This document shows, one piece after another, positions 15,727 through 23,499 of a stretch of DNA of 64,000 bases; the stretch's first letter is position 1, and each line of letters starts with the position of its first letter. The position numbers were made by a program, and so were the translations under genes. The notes under the pieces were generated by a model, which worked only from the letters and a program-made list of their open reading frames with translations, was not told the DNA's origin and did not search any database. The DNA is from Magnetospirillum molischianum DSM 120 (GTDB lineage Bacteria > Pseudomonadota > Alphaproteobacteria > Rhodospirillales > Magnetospirillaceae): assembly GCF_000294655.1 (NCBI RefSeq), contig NZ_CAHP01000001.1:209363-273362 (forward strand). Reading direction: 5' to 3'.

Positions 15727-16713
15727 ATGACGGAACGACGCGCGCATAATCCTTTGCCCACGGTCAAGCTGTCCCGATCCCAGTATGAAGCTGAGATGTG
15801 GAACCACTTGAAAGCCCGAGAAGGGATGGCGAATCGTATCTATACGGATGACAAAGGCATCCCGACCATGGGCGTTGGTGTCGCCCTGGCTGTTCAAGGG
15901 AAAGACGGAAAATTTGTTTTACGGAAGCCGGAGGCGATCGGTGCCGAGATCACGGGAGACAAGAATGCTCCGTATCGATTCAAACCGGAAGAATGGCAAC
16001 TCCTTCAAAGTCTTACCGAAAAACTCAATGATTCGTCCTTAAGTGAAAGGCAGAAAGCCAAGGAAGCCAGAAAGTTGATCCCAGCATTTTCCTCAGGCAA
16101 GGACGCCCCCGAGAACAACAAATTCGGCTTCACCCTGTCGGAAGAGCGGATGAAGGCGCAAGCCTTCGACAAGCTGCCCGAATATCGCGAAGCCGCGCTG
16201 AAAACCGTCAAGCAGGAAGCCCTGAAGCGGGGCTGGAATGAACAGGATGCCAGCGCCTATGTGGAACAGTTGCGCAATTCCCGTCAGGAAGGTGCCTTGA
16301 CCTCCATGCGCTACAATGGTGTCGCCGCGCCGAAGGCGTCGGGCGCTATGGTCGATGGCGATCGTGCCACCATGCGCAAGGAAATTCTGTATGGTTCCAA
16401 CCCGCCCAGCAATGGTAACAGCCAAGTGGGTATCGCCAACCGGCGGCGCGACGAAGCCGACATGGCGACCGGCAACCCGGCGAGGTGGATGCCGGAAGAG
16501 CAGGTCAAATGGCGCAGGTACGAAGCAACCCCGCAGGCGCAGGAATACCGGCGGCAATTTCCCGATGCTTTCAAGGATCGTCCTGGCACTCCGGTGCCGT
16601 CTGTCCCTGCCTTGGGGCAGAGAAGCGATACTATTGTCGAGCGGATGAAAACCACGACGCCGACCGCACTGGAAAGGCCGAAGGTGGATTCCTCGGCATT
16701 CCCGGCTGCTTAG
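15727..16713 (+). CDS. GH24-like (T4-type) lysozyme/muramidase domain protein
   Basis: A 328-residue protein whose N-terminal region carries the T4-lysozyme catalytic layout: Glu32 in KAREGMANRIYTDDKGIPTM, Asp41/42 and Thr47, with the glycine-rich turn MGVGVAL. A later SMRYNGVAAP segment resembles the conserved phage-lysozyme motif. The C-terminal 100 residues are Pro/Arg-rich and low in order. There is no signal peptide. It would hydrolyse peptidoglycan if active. Ribosome site GGAG. The location next to an integrase relic and the lack of lysis partners suggest phage or element cargo; it could instead be an effector. Confidence 0.78.
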   Translation: MTERRAHNPLPTVKLSRSQYEAEMWNHLKAREGMANRIYTDDKGIPTMGVGVALAVQGKDGKFVLRKPEAIGAEITGDKNAPYRFKPEEWQLLQSLTEKLNDSSLSERQKAKEARKLIPAFSSGKDAPENNKFGFTLSEERMKAQAFDKLPEYREAALKTVKQEALKRGWNEQDASAYVEQLRNSRQEGALTSMRYNGVAAPKASGAMVDGDRATMRKEILYGSNPPSNGNSQVGIANRRRDEADMATGNPARWMPEEQVKWRRYEATPQAQEYRRQFPDAFKDRPGTPVPSVPALGQRSDTIVERMKTTTPTALERPKVDSSAFPAA

Positions 16714-17237
16714 GAAGCGCCGAAACCAGGAGAACCGGGATGGTGGGACAAAGCCATGTCGTCCGCTAATGAGGTGGGGCTCGGTGCCATGGCCAGCGGG
16801 AGGCAGCCGGATCGAACCGCGCCGTTCGGATCGGGATTGCGTCAGGCTTAGGTTGATTTCATTCCGTTCCAGATCCCTCTCTGTTCGAGGGTCGTCTCCT
16901 CTCCTTTCTCGCCACTGCCCGCTTTGTAAGTGGGAACAGCGTGAGAATCCGAGTGTGAAGGCCCATCCTTGATGTTTCGGGCTTGGCTTTGGTGACGTTC
17001 GCTCGCTGGCGGATCGTCTTGACCTGGGCCACTCCCTCGGCGATATCGAGGCTTTCTTTCAACTGCGCGACCGGCATCAGGTCGGTCGAGCCGAACGGAT
17101 GATCCGATACCCGGAGCGCGCCCATTTAAGGGTGGTCAATTATGCCCGGATGCGCCCTGCATCATCCGGTAATCCCCCCTTCTGAGGCTCCGCACATTTT
17201 CGGCACATATAAGGAAGTACGGTACAGTCCAGAAAGG
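16714..17237. other. Gene-poor segment between lysozyme gene and tRNA-Lys
   Basis: No supported gene. A leftward open frame at 16859-17125 begins MGALRVSDHPFGSTD and contains QLKESLDIAEGVAQVKTIRQRA, which looks like the N-terminal part of a phage/plasmid partition-type accessory protein, but it lacks a ribosome site and its downstream half looks non-coding. It may be a fragment. No further copy of the tRNA-Arg att core was found here, so the relic element has lost its right end. Confidence 0.45.
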
Positions 17238-17276
17238 AAAAAACCCCAAGAATCTATAGAGATTCTTGGGGTTTTT
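17238..17276. terminator. Bidirectional terminator next to tRNA-Lys
   Basis: A perfect 12-bp stem CCCCAAGAATCT/AGATTCTTGGGG with a 4-base loop, flanked by six A residues on the left and six T residues on the right (the last T is shared with the tRNA CCA end), so it works on both strands. For the leftward tRNA-Lys it sits immediately after the CCA end. Confidence 0.9.
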
Positions 17277-17352
<76 letters not shown>

Positions 17353-17549
17353 GAAGTGCCGTTCAATGTGAGCGGCGATCACCGGAGGCCCGGTTTATAG
17401 GGAACTCCGCGATCCGGCGCAAGCGAAAAAACACAGGGGTGGGGAGTTTTTTTGTTCCTGTTCAGGTGTGCGCATGGTGGAGGTGTCGTGCGGCGACAAT
17501 GCGTCTCCCCCTCTGGTGGGACGTGGAAAAAAGCGTTAAAGAAGACGGC

Positions 17550-18221
17550 ATGAGAACCCTGTATCATCACCCACTGTGCCCGTTCTCGCGTCTGGTTCGC
17601 GTTGTTCTCGGCGAGAAGAAGTTGGAGTTCGAGGCGCAGATCGAAAAATTCTGGGAAGCGCGTCCAGAATTCGTTGCTCTCAACCCCTCCAGCGAGGTTC
17701 CTGTCCTGGTTGAGGGCAACGGCACGGTTCTGGCCGATGCCGTGGCTATCGCCGAATATCTGAATGAGATTCATCGGGATCCGCCGCTGTTGCCAGCCGA
17801 TCCCGTGCCACGCGCGGAGGCCCGTCGGCTCGTCGGTTGGTTCGGTCACAAGTTCTATAACGAGGTCACCGACAATCTGGTCGGGCAGAAAGTGTTTCGC
17901 CGTCTTGGCTCTCGTCAGTCCGAGCCGGATTCAAGCCGAATCCGTTTGGCCTTCTCGCTGATTCACGCTCATCTCGATTATATTGGCTGGTTGGCTGAAC
18001 GCCGTGCCTGGTTGGCTGGGGCTGCGTTCTCGCTTGCCGACATCTCCGCCGCCGTCCAGCTCTCCTGTCTGGATTTTATCGGTGACGTGCCGTGGGAGGA
18101 TCATCCCGCAGCCAAGGACTGGTACGCTCGTGTCAAATCGCGTCCCAGCTTCCGCCCGCTACTGGCCGACCATCTCCCCGGCATGCCTGCCCCGCGCCAT
18201 TATGCGGACCTCGATTTCTAA
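17550..18221 (+). CDS. Glutathione S-transferase family protein
   Basis: A 223-residue two-domain protein: an N-terminal thioredoxin-like domain starting MRTLYHHPLCPFSRLVRVVL with the CPFS redox-site motif and the glutathione-binding cis-Pro region EVPVLVEGNGTVLADAVAI, then an all-helical C-terminal domain with FSLADISAAVQLSCLDFIG. Such enzymes conjugate or reduce with glutathione in the cytosol. CPFS suggests a Cys-type (omega/beta-like) active site. The frame is open upstream but MRTLYHH at 17550 is the natural family start. Confidence 0.9.
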   Translation: MRTLYHHPLCPFSRLVRVVLGEKKLEFEAQIEKFWEARPEFVALNPSSEVPVLVEGNGTVLADAVAIAEYLNEIHRDPPLLPADPVPRAEARRLVGWFGHKFYNEVTDNLVGQKVFRRLGSRQSEPDSSRIRLAFSLIHAHLDYIGWLAERRAWLAGAAFSLADISAAVQLSCLDFIGDVPWEDHPAAKDWYARVKSRPSFRPLLADHLPGMPAPRHYADLDF

Positions 18222-18252
18222 AGATGGCTCTTCCGTTTGAGTGGAGCCATCT
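18222..18252. terminator. Hairpin between convergent genes
   Basis: AGATGGCTC pairs perfectly with GAGCCATCT, starting directly after the glutathione transferase stop codon. There is no strong T-run, so it may work as a weak bidirectional terminator. Confidence 0.5.
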
Positions 18253-18267
18253 CTAGGTGGGGCATGC

Positions 18268-19236
18268 CTAATTTCCAGCAGCCAGTTCGTCTTGTTTCTG
18301 TTTGCGGATATCGGATAGCAGCCAGACCACCCCACCGGGCAGGGCGGTGACGGTCGAGACCAGTCCGAACAGCACAGACAGCACCAGGGCGGAGTGGGGT
18401 TCAACGCCGACATAGCCGAACGCGACGACCATCGCGGTTTCGCGCAACCCCCATCCAGCGATCGAGATGGGCAGGGTCATGATCAGGATCACCGGCGGCA
18501 CCAGCACCAGACAGTCGATCAGCGAGACGTCGAGGCCCAGGCCGAGCGCCAGCGCATAAACCTGAAACGATAGATTGGCGTGGCCCAACATCGCGACTAT
18601 GAGCGTTGCGCCGCCCCAGGCCGGGTGAAAGAACAGTCGGCGGGTATCGCCAGCCAGATGGATCAAACCGCGCACAATTCGCCAGTGGTGTAGCGATGAA
18701 GGCAGCCGATCCAACACCGAAAGCACGAGAATCCCGATCAACCCCAGTACCGAAAGTACCGGGAAGACCCAGCTTCCGGGGATGTTGGGTGTCCGCGACA
18801 GCAGCAGCGGCTGAGTTGCGGCGACCAGTAGAACCAGTGCCAGAACGGTGGCGGCGCGTTCCAGCATCACCGAATTGATGCTGGCGGCCAGAGACATGCC
18901 CGACCGCCGCGCCGTCCACATCCGTACGGCATCGCCACCGACGGCACCGGGCAGGATGATCGCGAAGAACACCCCGATATAATAGACGATGAAGGTCTGA
19001 GTGGTGGTGAATGTGGCTTTCAGCGCCCGCAGCACCAGCCACCAGCGGACGGCACCCAGCCAGACCTGAAGCAATCCAAGCGCCAAGGCGAGGAACAGCA
19101 TCGCCGGGTCAAGGGTCCGAGCCTGTGTCCAGGCTGATGCCAGGTCGATCTTGCTAAAGACAAACCAGATCAATCCGACGGAAAAAGACCCCTTTAACAA
19201 CCAGGGCAACCACCGCTTTACCATTGACATCATCAC
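18268..19236 (-). CDS. UPF0104/lysylphosphatidylglycerol synthase-type membrane protein
   Basis: A 322-residue polytopic membrane protein with about eight hydrophobic segments, of the family that includes the MprF N-terminal flippase domain and AglD. Recognisable family blocks are FFAIILPGAVGGDAVRMW, the SINSVMLERAATVLAL helix and LPISIAGWGLRETAMV. Relatives move or anchor lipids or lipid-linked sugars in the inner membrane; substrate unknown. The soluble synthase domain of MprF is absent. First of several possible start codons (ATG ATG ATG) taken; a Met at codon 5 is equally possible. Confidence 0.82.
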   Translation of the reverse strand: MMMSMVKRWLPWLLKGSFSVGLIWFVFSKIDLASAWTQARTLDPAMLFLALALGLLQVWLGAVRWWLVLRALKATFTTTQTFIVYYIGVFFAIILPGAVGGDAVRMWTARRSGMSLAASINSVMLERAATVLALVLLVAATQPLLLSRTPNIPGSWVFPVLSVLGLIGILVLSVLDRLPSSLHHWRIVRGLIHLAGDTRRLFFHPAWGGATLIVAMLGHANLSFQVYALALGLGLDVSLIDCLVLVPPVILIMTLPISIAGWGLRETAMVVAFGYVGVEPHSALVLSVLFGLVSTVTALPGGVVWLLSDIRKQKQDELAAGN

Positions 19237-19392
19237 CGCATCAGACGCGAAAAGACGGCTTCTATATCACGAAATCATGTTGCGTAGATACCGCACCACA
19301 GTCCTGGTCACGGGGGTGAAACAGCAGTGGAAACGCTGCTCTGACGGCGATATCCTCCGGTCGTTACCTTATGAGGGGGATTGGTCTCGCCG

Positions 19393-19587
19393 ATGGACGA
19401 TAGTACCGCGAAAATGGTTGCCGAGGCTTATGATGAAACCTATTCGGAATCTCTGGCGCAGGGTCGTTCTACCGAAGTGGCGCATCGTGAGGGGGTGACC
19501 GCCGCGGCAATGTTCCTCGCTTCGATGACGGGGCTGGAGGATGCTGCCGCTATTGCCGAGGTCGAGGGATTGGGGCTTCGGCAATAA
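19393..19587 (+). CDS. Small acidic protein, unknown
   Basis: A 64-residue acidic helical protein (MDDSTAKMVAEAYDETYSES ...). GAGGGGGA lies 12 bases upstream and a strong terminator follows 30 bp after the stop codon, so it looks like a real single-gene unit. No domain recognised. Confidence 0.6.
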   Translation: MDDSTAKMVAEAYDETYSESLAQGRSTEVAHREGVTAAAMFLASMTGLEDAAAIAEVEGLGLRQ

Positions 19588-19617
19588 TAAGGCGGAAGCG
19601 TCCATCCTCACGTCCGT

Positions 19618-19651
19618 CCCCCTTCTCTCTGGGAGAAGGGGGTGTTTTTTT
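19618..19651 (+). terminator. Terminator downstream of the 64-residue gene
   Basis: CCCCCTTCTC pairs with GAGAAGGGGG around a 5-base loop, followed by TGTTTTTTT. Oriented to stop rightward transcription from the small gene. Confidence 0.88.
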
Positions 19652-19681
19652 GTCCTGGCCGTTCTTCAGGGCGGACGATCG

Positions 19682-19990
19682 TCAGTCCTTCGCGTTTTCG
19701 GACTCGCGTGGCCAGGGACGGGTCTGTTCGCCGCCGTCCCACAGCACCGGCTGGGCCAGCCATTTCTGAATGAAGGCCCAGGATTGAGTGTGCCCATCGT
19801 GGGGGAGGGTGCAGGCAGAGCAATCCTTTCGCCGCACCCCGTTCTTGCTGGTGAACGCCTTGTACGGTCCCGGACAGTCAAACGCACTGAGCGGGCAATA
19901 GCAGAAGAGACAGTTGAAGGCCCGCTTCACCCCCTGATGGCAGGGATAGAACGGGCAGTCGCTGTTGGTGAAGCCCTTGAAGGCTTCGTT
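19682..19990 (-). pseudogene. 5'-truncated duplicate of the cysteine-rich small-domain gene
   Basis: The part of the cysteine-rich-domain gene that falls inside copy A of the 381-bp repeat. It lacks the start codon and first codons; the frame enters from duplicated downstream DNA with no ribosome site. A GTG at codon 39 could at most make a fragment starting at KRAFNCLFCYC. Confidence 0.85.
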
Positions 19991-20371
19991 ACGTCCGTCC
20001 CCCTTCTCTCTGGGAGAAGGGGGTGTTTTTTTGTCCTGGCCGTTCTTCAGGGCGGACGATCGTCAGTCCTTCGCGTTTTCGGACTCGCGTGGCCAGGGAC
20101 GGGTCTGTTCGCCGCCGTCCCACAGCACCGGCTGGGCCAGCCATTTCTGAATGAAGGCCCAGGATTGAGTGTGCCCATCGTGGGGGAGGGTGCAGGCAGA
20201 GCAATCCTTTCGCCGCACCCCGTTCTTGCTGGTGAACGCCTTGTACGGTCCCGGACAGTCAAACGCACTGAGCGGGCAATAGCAGAAGAGACAGTTGAAG
20301 GCCCGCTTCACCCCCTGATGGCAGGGATAGAACGGGCAGTCGCTGTTGGTGAAGCCCTTGAAGGCTTCGTT
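19991..20371. repeat. 381-bp tandem direct repeat, copy B
   Basis: Second copy of the unit described at 19610. This copy is joined to the intact 5' end of the cysteine-rich-domain gene, so it represents the original arrangement on that side. Confidence 0.93.
19999..20032 (+). terminator. Duplicate of the small-gene terminator
   Basis: Same stem and T-run as at 19618-19651, carried along by the duplication. It now sits between the intact and the truncated copies of the cysteine-rich-domain gene. Confidence 0.85.
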
Positions 20372-20395
20372 GGCGGTGCTGTCCTTTGGTTCCAC
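20063..20395 (-). CDS. Cysteine-rich small-domain protein (PF04071 type)
   Basis: About 110 residues with the metal-binding pattern of the cysteine-rich small domain: FTNSDCPFYPCH, FNCLFCYCPLSAFDCPG and KDCSACTLPHDG, eight cysteines in all. Members are often linked to cobalamin metabolism genes or stand alone; biochemical function is unknown. A GTG start at 20395 has GGAG eight bases upstream and clears the upstream peroxidase stop codon; an ATG at 20455 would overlap that gene by 32 bp. It probably shares a transcript with tpx. All but its first eight codons are duplicated in tandem just downstream. Confidence 0.85.
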   Translation of the reverse strand: MEPKDSTANEAFKGFTNSDCPFYPCHQGVKRAFNCLFCYCPLSAFDCPGPYKAFTSKNGVRRKDCSACTLPHDGHTQSWAFIQKWLAQPVLWDGGEQTRPWPRESENAKD

Positions 20396-20423
20396 GGGCA
20401 CTTCTCCGCTGTCTTGTTTTGCT

Positions 20424-20924
20424 CTAGCCGCGTACCGCAGCCAGGGCTGCGGCATAGTCGGGTTCGTCGGCGATTTCGGCGACCAACTGGGTGTGGACGA
20501 TCTGGCCGTCCTTAATCACCACCACAGCGCGGGCCAGCAACCCGGCCAGCGGGCCATCGACGATCCGCAAGCCGTAACGGTCGCCAAAGCCCTTGTCGCG
20601 CAGATCGGACAACGGCTTGACGCGCTCCAGCCCTTCGGCCCCGCAGAACCGGGCTTGGGCGAAGGGCAGGTCGGCCGAGATGCACAGCACCGCGACGGTT
20701 CCCAGTGTGTTCAGCTCCGCATTGAACCGCCGCACCGAGGCGGCGCACGTGGGCGTATCGACGCTAGGGAAGATGTTCAGCACGACCGTCTGGCCAGCAA
20801 AGGCGTTCAGGCCGACATCGGCAAGGTCGGTTCCAGTCAGGAGGAAATCCGGGGCGGGGGTTCCGGTCGCAGGCAGGTCGCCGACGGTGTGGATGGGGTT
20901 GCCCTGAAGGGTGATGGTCGCCAT
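20424..20924 (-). CDS. tpx: Thiol peroxidase Tpx (atypical 2-Cys peroxiredoxin)
   Basis: A 166-residue peroxiredoxin with the Tpx signature FPSVDTPTCAASVRRFN (peroxidatic Cys with its Thr) and the resolving Cys in ARFCGAEG. It reduces hydrogen peroxide and lipid peroxides with thioredoxin as electron donor, in the periplasm or cytosol depending on lineage; no signal peptide is present here, so cytosolic. The length and the N-terminal TLQGNPIHTVGDLP match the family exactly. Confidence 0.95.
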   Translation of the reverse strand: MATITLQGNPIHTVGDLPATGTPAPDFLLTGTDLADVGLNAFAGQTVVLNIFPSVDTPTCAASVRRFNAELNTLGTVAVLCISADLPFAQARFCGAEGLERVKPLSDLRDKGFGDRYGLRIVDGPLAGLLARAVVVIKDGQIVHTQLVAEIADEPDYAAALAAVRG

Positions 20925-20999
20925 GAGGGTGTTTTCTCCGTAATGGATTCGGGAACCTCGACTGTGCCCGATCCCCTGCTTCGGAGCAACGAGGGAAGG

Positions 21000-21338
21000 T
21001 TACGCGATCCTGCGCCGCAATATCGACCACACGATCCAGGCCGTCACCGCCGGGGCGCACATCAGCATCAGCCGGTTGATCGCAACGGCGAACCCCCAGC
21101 GTTCGCCGGAGAGGAGAAAGGCTTGTTTGCACTCGAAGCGTTGCTGGAAGGTGCCTTCACAGACCCGCATCCGCTGCTGCATCGCCTTCGACGTATGGTT
21201 ATCGACGATTTCGGGCGGCACAGTGCCGAAGAACAGCCAGCCCGACGCCACCAGCCAGATCACGCAGCCGATTGTTACCGCCCGATCGCCGGTACGGCGC
21301 AGTCGTTGCCTTTCGACATGGGGACTGGACTGAAACAT
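21000..21338 (-). CDS. Small two-helix membrane protein, unknown
   Basis: A 112-residue protein with hydrophobic segments at about residues 21-41 and 84-106 and a middle loop with two cysteines (RVCEGTFQQRFECKQAF), possibly disulfide-bonded outside the cytoplasm. Basic N- and C-termini suggest both ends inside. It lies upstream of tpx in the same direction, 75 bp away. No family recognised. Confidence 0.65.
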   Translation of the reverse strand: MFQSSPHVERQRLRRTGDRAVTIGCVIWLVASGWLFFGTVPPEIVDNHTSKAMQQRMRVCEGTFQQRFECKQAFLLSGERWGFAVAINRLMLMCAPAVTAWIVWSILRRRIA

Positions 21339-21429
21339 TGTTATCGGGCCGATAGGGATAGGAGGGCGGAGGCTCAGTCTGACAGATAGCGGTTAAGAGG
21401 GGATGAAATCACCCCGGTCGCAATATCCG

Positions 21430-21666
21430 TCAGTGCTGGTTGGCGAAAGCGCAGCCACCGCAGCCTTGGGGCGGGCACATCGGCGCGGGATCGGCGGCTT
21501 TGGCCCGGCCGAGATTGGGGGCCATGATCGCCTTGGCGATGTCGGTGCCACCGCATTCGGGGCAGGCCAGCGATCCGGCGGCGGCGCGACTGTCATATTC
21601 GGCACCGTTGGAAAACCATTCCTCGAATTCATGACCGTGGGCGCAGCGCAGGCGGTAGAGAATCAT
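21430..21666 (-). CDS. Short DUF1178-type zinc-ribbon protein
   Basis: A 78-residue protein starting MILYRLRCAHGHEFEEWFSN, the N-terminal hallmark of DUF1178, with a CPECGG knuckle. DUF1178 proteins usually have about 140 residues; this one ends early in a Cys-rich tail (MCPPQGCGGCAFANQH). The tail resembles that of FmdB-type putative regulatory zinc-ribbon proteins, which is an alternative assignment. Function unknown in both cases. Confidence 0.7.
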   Translation of the reverse strand: MILYRLRCAHGHEFEEWFSNGAEYDSRAAAGSLACPECGGTDIAKAIMAPNLGRAKAADPAPMCPPQGCGGCAFANQH

Positions 21667-21697
21667 CGTGGTCTATTCCTTGCTTGAAGCCGACTGG

Positions 21698-22762
21698 TTA
21701 TATAGCTCCCGCCTCGGGCCGCGCAACCGGCTCATCGTCGCCGGTTACCACGCCTGAAATCAGCTCGGCCCTATAGAGCGCGGACAGGTCGATCCGACCG
21801 ACTTCCGCGACCGGGGCAAGCGCATTAAGGCCGGTCAGTAGAGCGCGTTCCTGGTCGCGCCGGGCCGCTTCGGCCTGTTCGACCGTCACGGCCTGGAAGA
21901 AAAGACGGTCTCCCGGCGCGGCGCGACCAAGGCGGGGCAGATCGGCCGAGATCGCGGTGGCGATCTTGGCATAGCCGCCAGTGGTCTGATGATCGGCCAA
22001 CAGCAGGATCGGCCCGCCGTCGCCGGAAACCTGAAGGCATCCGGCGACGATCCCGTCCGAAACGATATCAGCCCCGGCGCGATGGACCAGTTTCGGGCCT
22101 TCCAGCCGCATGCCCATTCGATCCGAGCGCATGCCGACCCGATAACAAGACGACAGCAGAGTGGCGAGTGAGGCTTCGGTGAACGCTTCGGCCTGCGGTC
22201 CAGGAATGACCCGGATCGGCCCGTCGCCGTAGGGCAGGGGGCGAGTCAGGGTGAGATCCGGTCCCGATCCGGCTTCGGCTCGGCGCAGCGGCAGCAGCCC
22301 AGGGCCGAGTGCCCGCCCTCCCAGCGGTCCCAGACCGGCGCCGAGATGGGTTGACAGGCTACCCAGCACCGGATCGATGGCGAATCCGCCTTCGACCGCC
22401 AGATAGGCGACCGCGCTGCCGATGATCGGGCCGATCTCAAGGAGGTCGCCCCGTCCAAGCCGCCACGAGCGGTCGGGCGACAGAGTGCGCTGCTCCCCTC
22501 TGGCTGTCGTCAGGGTCAATCGCGCCGGACCCGCGATTGCGATACGAACCGAGTCCGTCTCGATTCGGAGCAATGGCCCGGATAGGGTCAGTTCCAGACA
22601 CCCTTCGTTCTGAGGGTTGCCGACCAGGGCGTTGGCAAGGCGCAATCCGATCCGGTCCATTGCTCCGGACACCGGAAGGCCCATCGCCCGCCACCCGGTT
22701 CGTCCCAGATCCTGGAGACTGGTGCGCGGTCCTGGCCGCAGCACGTCGAGGCTTGGACTCAT
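21698..22762 (-). CDS. pxpC: 5-oxoprolinase subunit PxpC (biotin-dependent carboxyltransferase-like)
   Basis: A 354-residue protein of the PxpC/KipA family, with RPGPRTSLQDLGRTGWRAMG at the start, NPQNEGCLELTL, and MRSDRMGMRLEGP plus ILLLADHQTTGGYAKIATA further on. With PxpB and PxpA it forms the bacterial ATP-dependent 5-oxoprolinase that opens pyroglutamate to glutamate. It overlaps pxpB by ATGA. The frame is open far upstream of 22762, but only across pxpB. pxpA (LamB/YcsF) is not adjacent in this window. Confidence 0.92.
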   Translation of the reverse strand: MSPSLDVLRPGPRTSLQDLGRTGWRAMGLPVSGAMDRIGLRLANALVGNPQNEGCLELTLSGPLLRIETDSVRIAIAGPARLTLTTARGEQRTLSPDRSWRLGRGDLLEIGPIIGSAVAYLAVEGGFAIDPVLGSLSTHLGAGLGPLGGRALGPGLLPLRRAEAGSGPDLTLTRPLPYGDGPIRVIPGPQAEAFTEASLATLLSSCYRVGMRSDRMGMRLEGPKLVHRAGADIVSDGIVAGCLQVSGDGGPILLLADHQTTGGYAKIATAISADLPRLGRAAPGDRLFFQAVTVEQAEAARRDQERALLTGLNALAPVAEVGRIDLSALYRAELISGVVTGDDEPVARPEAGAI

Positions 22763-23484
22763 GCCGTCTGGTCTGGTTCTGGAGAGGGGCGGACGGCCGC
22801 CAATGCGGCGAAGCAATCCGGCTCGACCGGCTCGAACCGAACCCTGTCTCCGGCCGAAAGCAGCACCGGCGGCGTGGCGGAGGGATCGAACAACGGCAGG
22901 GGGCAGCGTCCGAGCAGATGCCAGCCGCCGGGGCTGTCGCTCGGATACACTGCCGCCAGGGTGTCGGCGATCGCGACCGATCCGGCGGGAACACGAGTCC
23001 GGGGATCGCTGCGGCGCGGCAGGCGAAGGGCGGGGTCGAGCCCGGTCAGATAGGCGAAACCGGGCAGGAACCCCAGCATGCGGACGGTGTAATCGGGGGC
23101 GCAGTGACGGGCAATCACCGCATCGCAGGATAAGCCGGTTGCCGTCGCGACGGCCGTAAGGTCGGGGGCGAACTCCCCCCGATAGCAAACCGGCAATCGC
23201 CATCGTCGTGACGGGGGGGAAGAGGATCGGGCGATTTGGGCGTCGAGCGCCAGTAATGCGGCTTCCAGGACTGCGCGGCTGGTGACCAACGGATCGTAGA
23301 CGATTTGGAGCGACCGGAAAGTCGGGACCGTCTCGACCAATCCGGTCAGTTCGCCCTGGTCGCGGGCACAAAGGACGGCGGCGTTCAAGGCGGTGACCCG
23401 GACGCCGACCTCCAGGCTCAGGTCGTCGCCATACTCGATATTAAAGGCGGTATCGCCCAGGCTGGTGATGCGGGGCGGGTGCAC
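22759..23484 (-). CDS. pxpB: 5-oxoprolinase subunit PxpB (KipI family)
   Basis: A 241-residue KipI/PxpB protein. It shows SLGDTAFNIEYGDD at the N-terminus, VCYRGEFAPDL and the highly conserved FLPGFAYLTGLDPALRLPRR block, then PAGSVAIADTLAAVYPSDSPGGW. Starts with GTG at 23484, with GGAAGGG nine bases upstream. Translationally coupled to pxpC. Only 15 bp separate its start from the stop of the upstream HD-GYP gene, so co-transcription is likely. Confidence 0.93.
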   Translation of the reverse strand: MHPPRITSLGDTAFNIEYGDDLSLEVGVRVTALNAAVLCARDQGELTGLVETVPTFRSLQIVYDPLVTSRAVLEAALLALDAQIARSSSPPSRRWRLPVCYRGEFAPDLTAVATATGLSCDAVIARHCAPDYTVRMLGFLPGFAYLTGLDPALRLPRRSDPRTRVPAGSVAIADTLAAVYPSDSPGGWHLLGRCPLPLFDPSATPPVLLSAGDRVRFEPVEPDCFAALAAVRPSPEPDQTA

Positions 23485-23499
23485 GTCTGTGTGCCCTTC

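Larger units (their letters stand above)
19610..19990. repeat. 381-bp tandem direct repeat, copy A
   Basis: Identical over its full length to 19991-20371 and directly adjacent. The unit holds a terminator and most of the cysteine-rich-domain gene but not that gene's first eight codons. The joint lies between TTCGTT and ACGTCC. Perfect identity implies a very recent event, or an assembly artefact. Confidence 0.93.

Noticed and set aside
19541-20515. 324-codon open frame across the tandem repeat on the plus strand
   Set aside because: It stays open only because the 381-bp unit is a multiple of three; it is antisense to the cysteine-rich-domain gene and contains a terminator.
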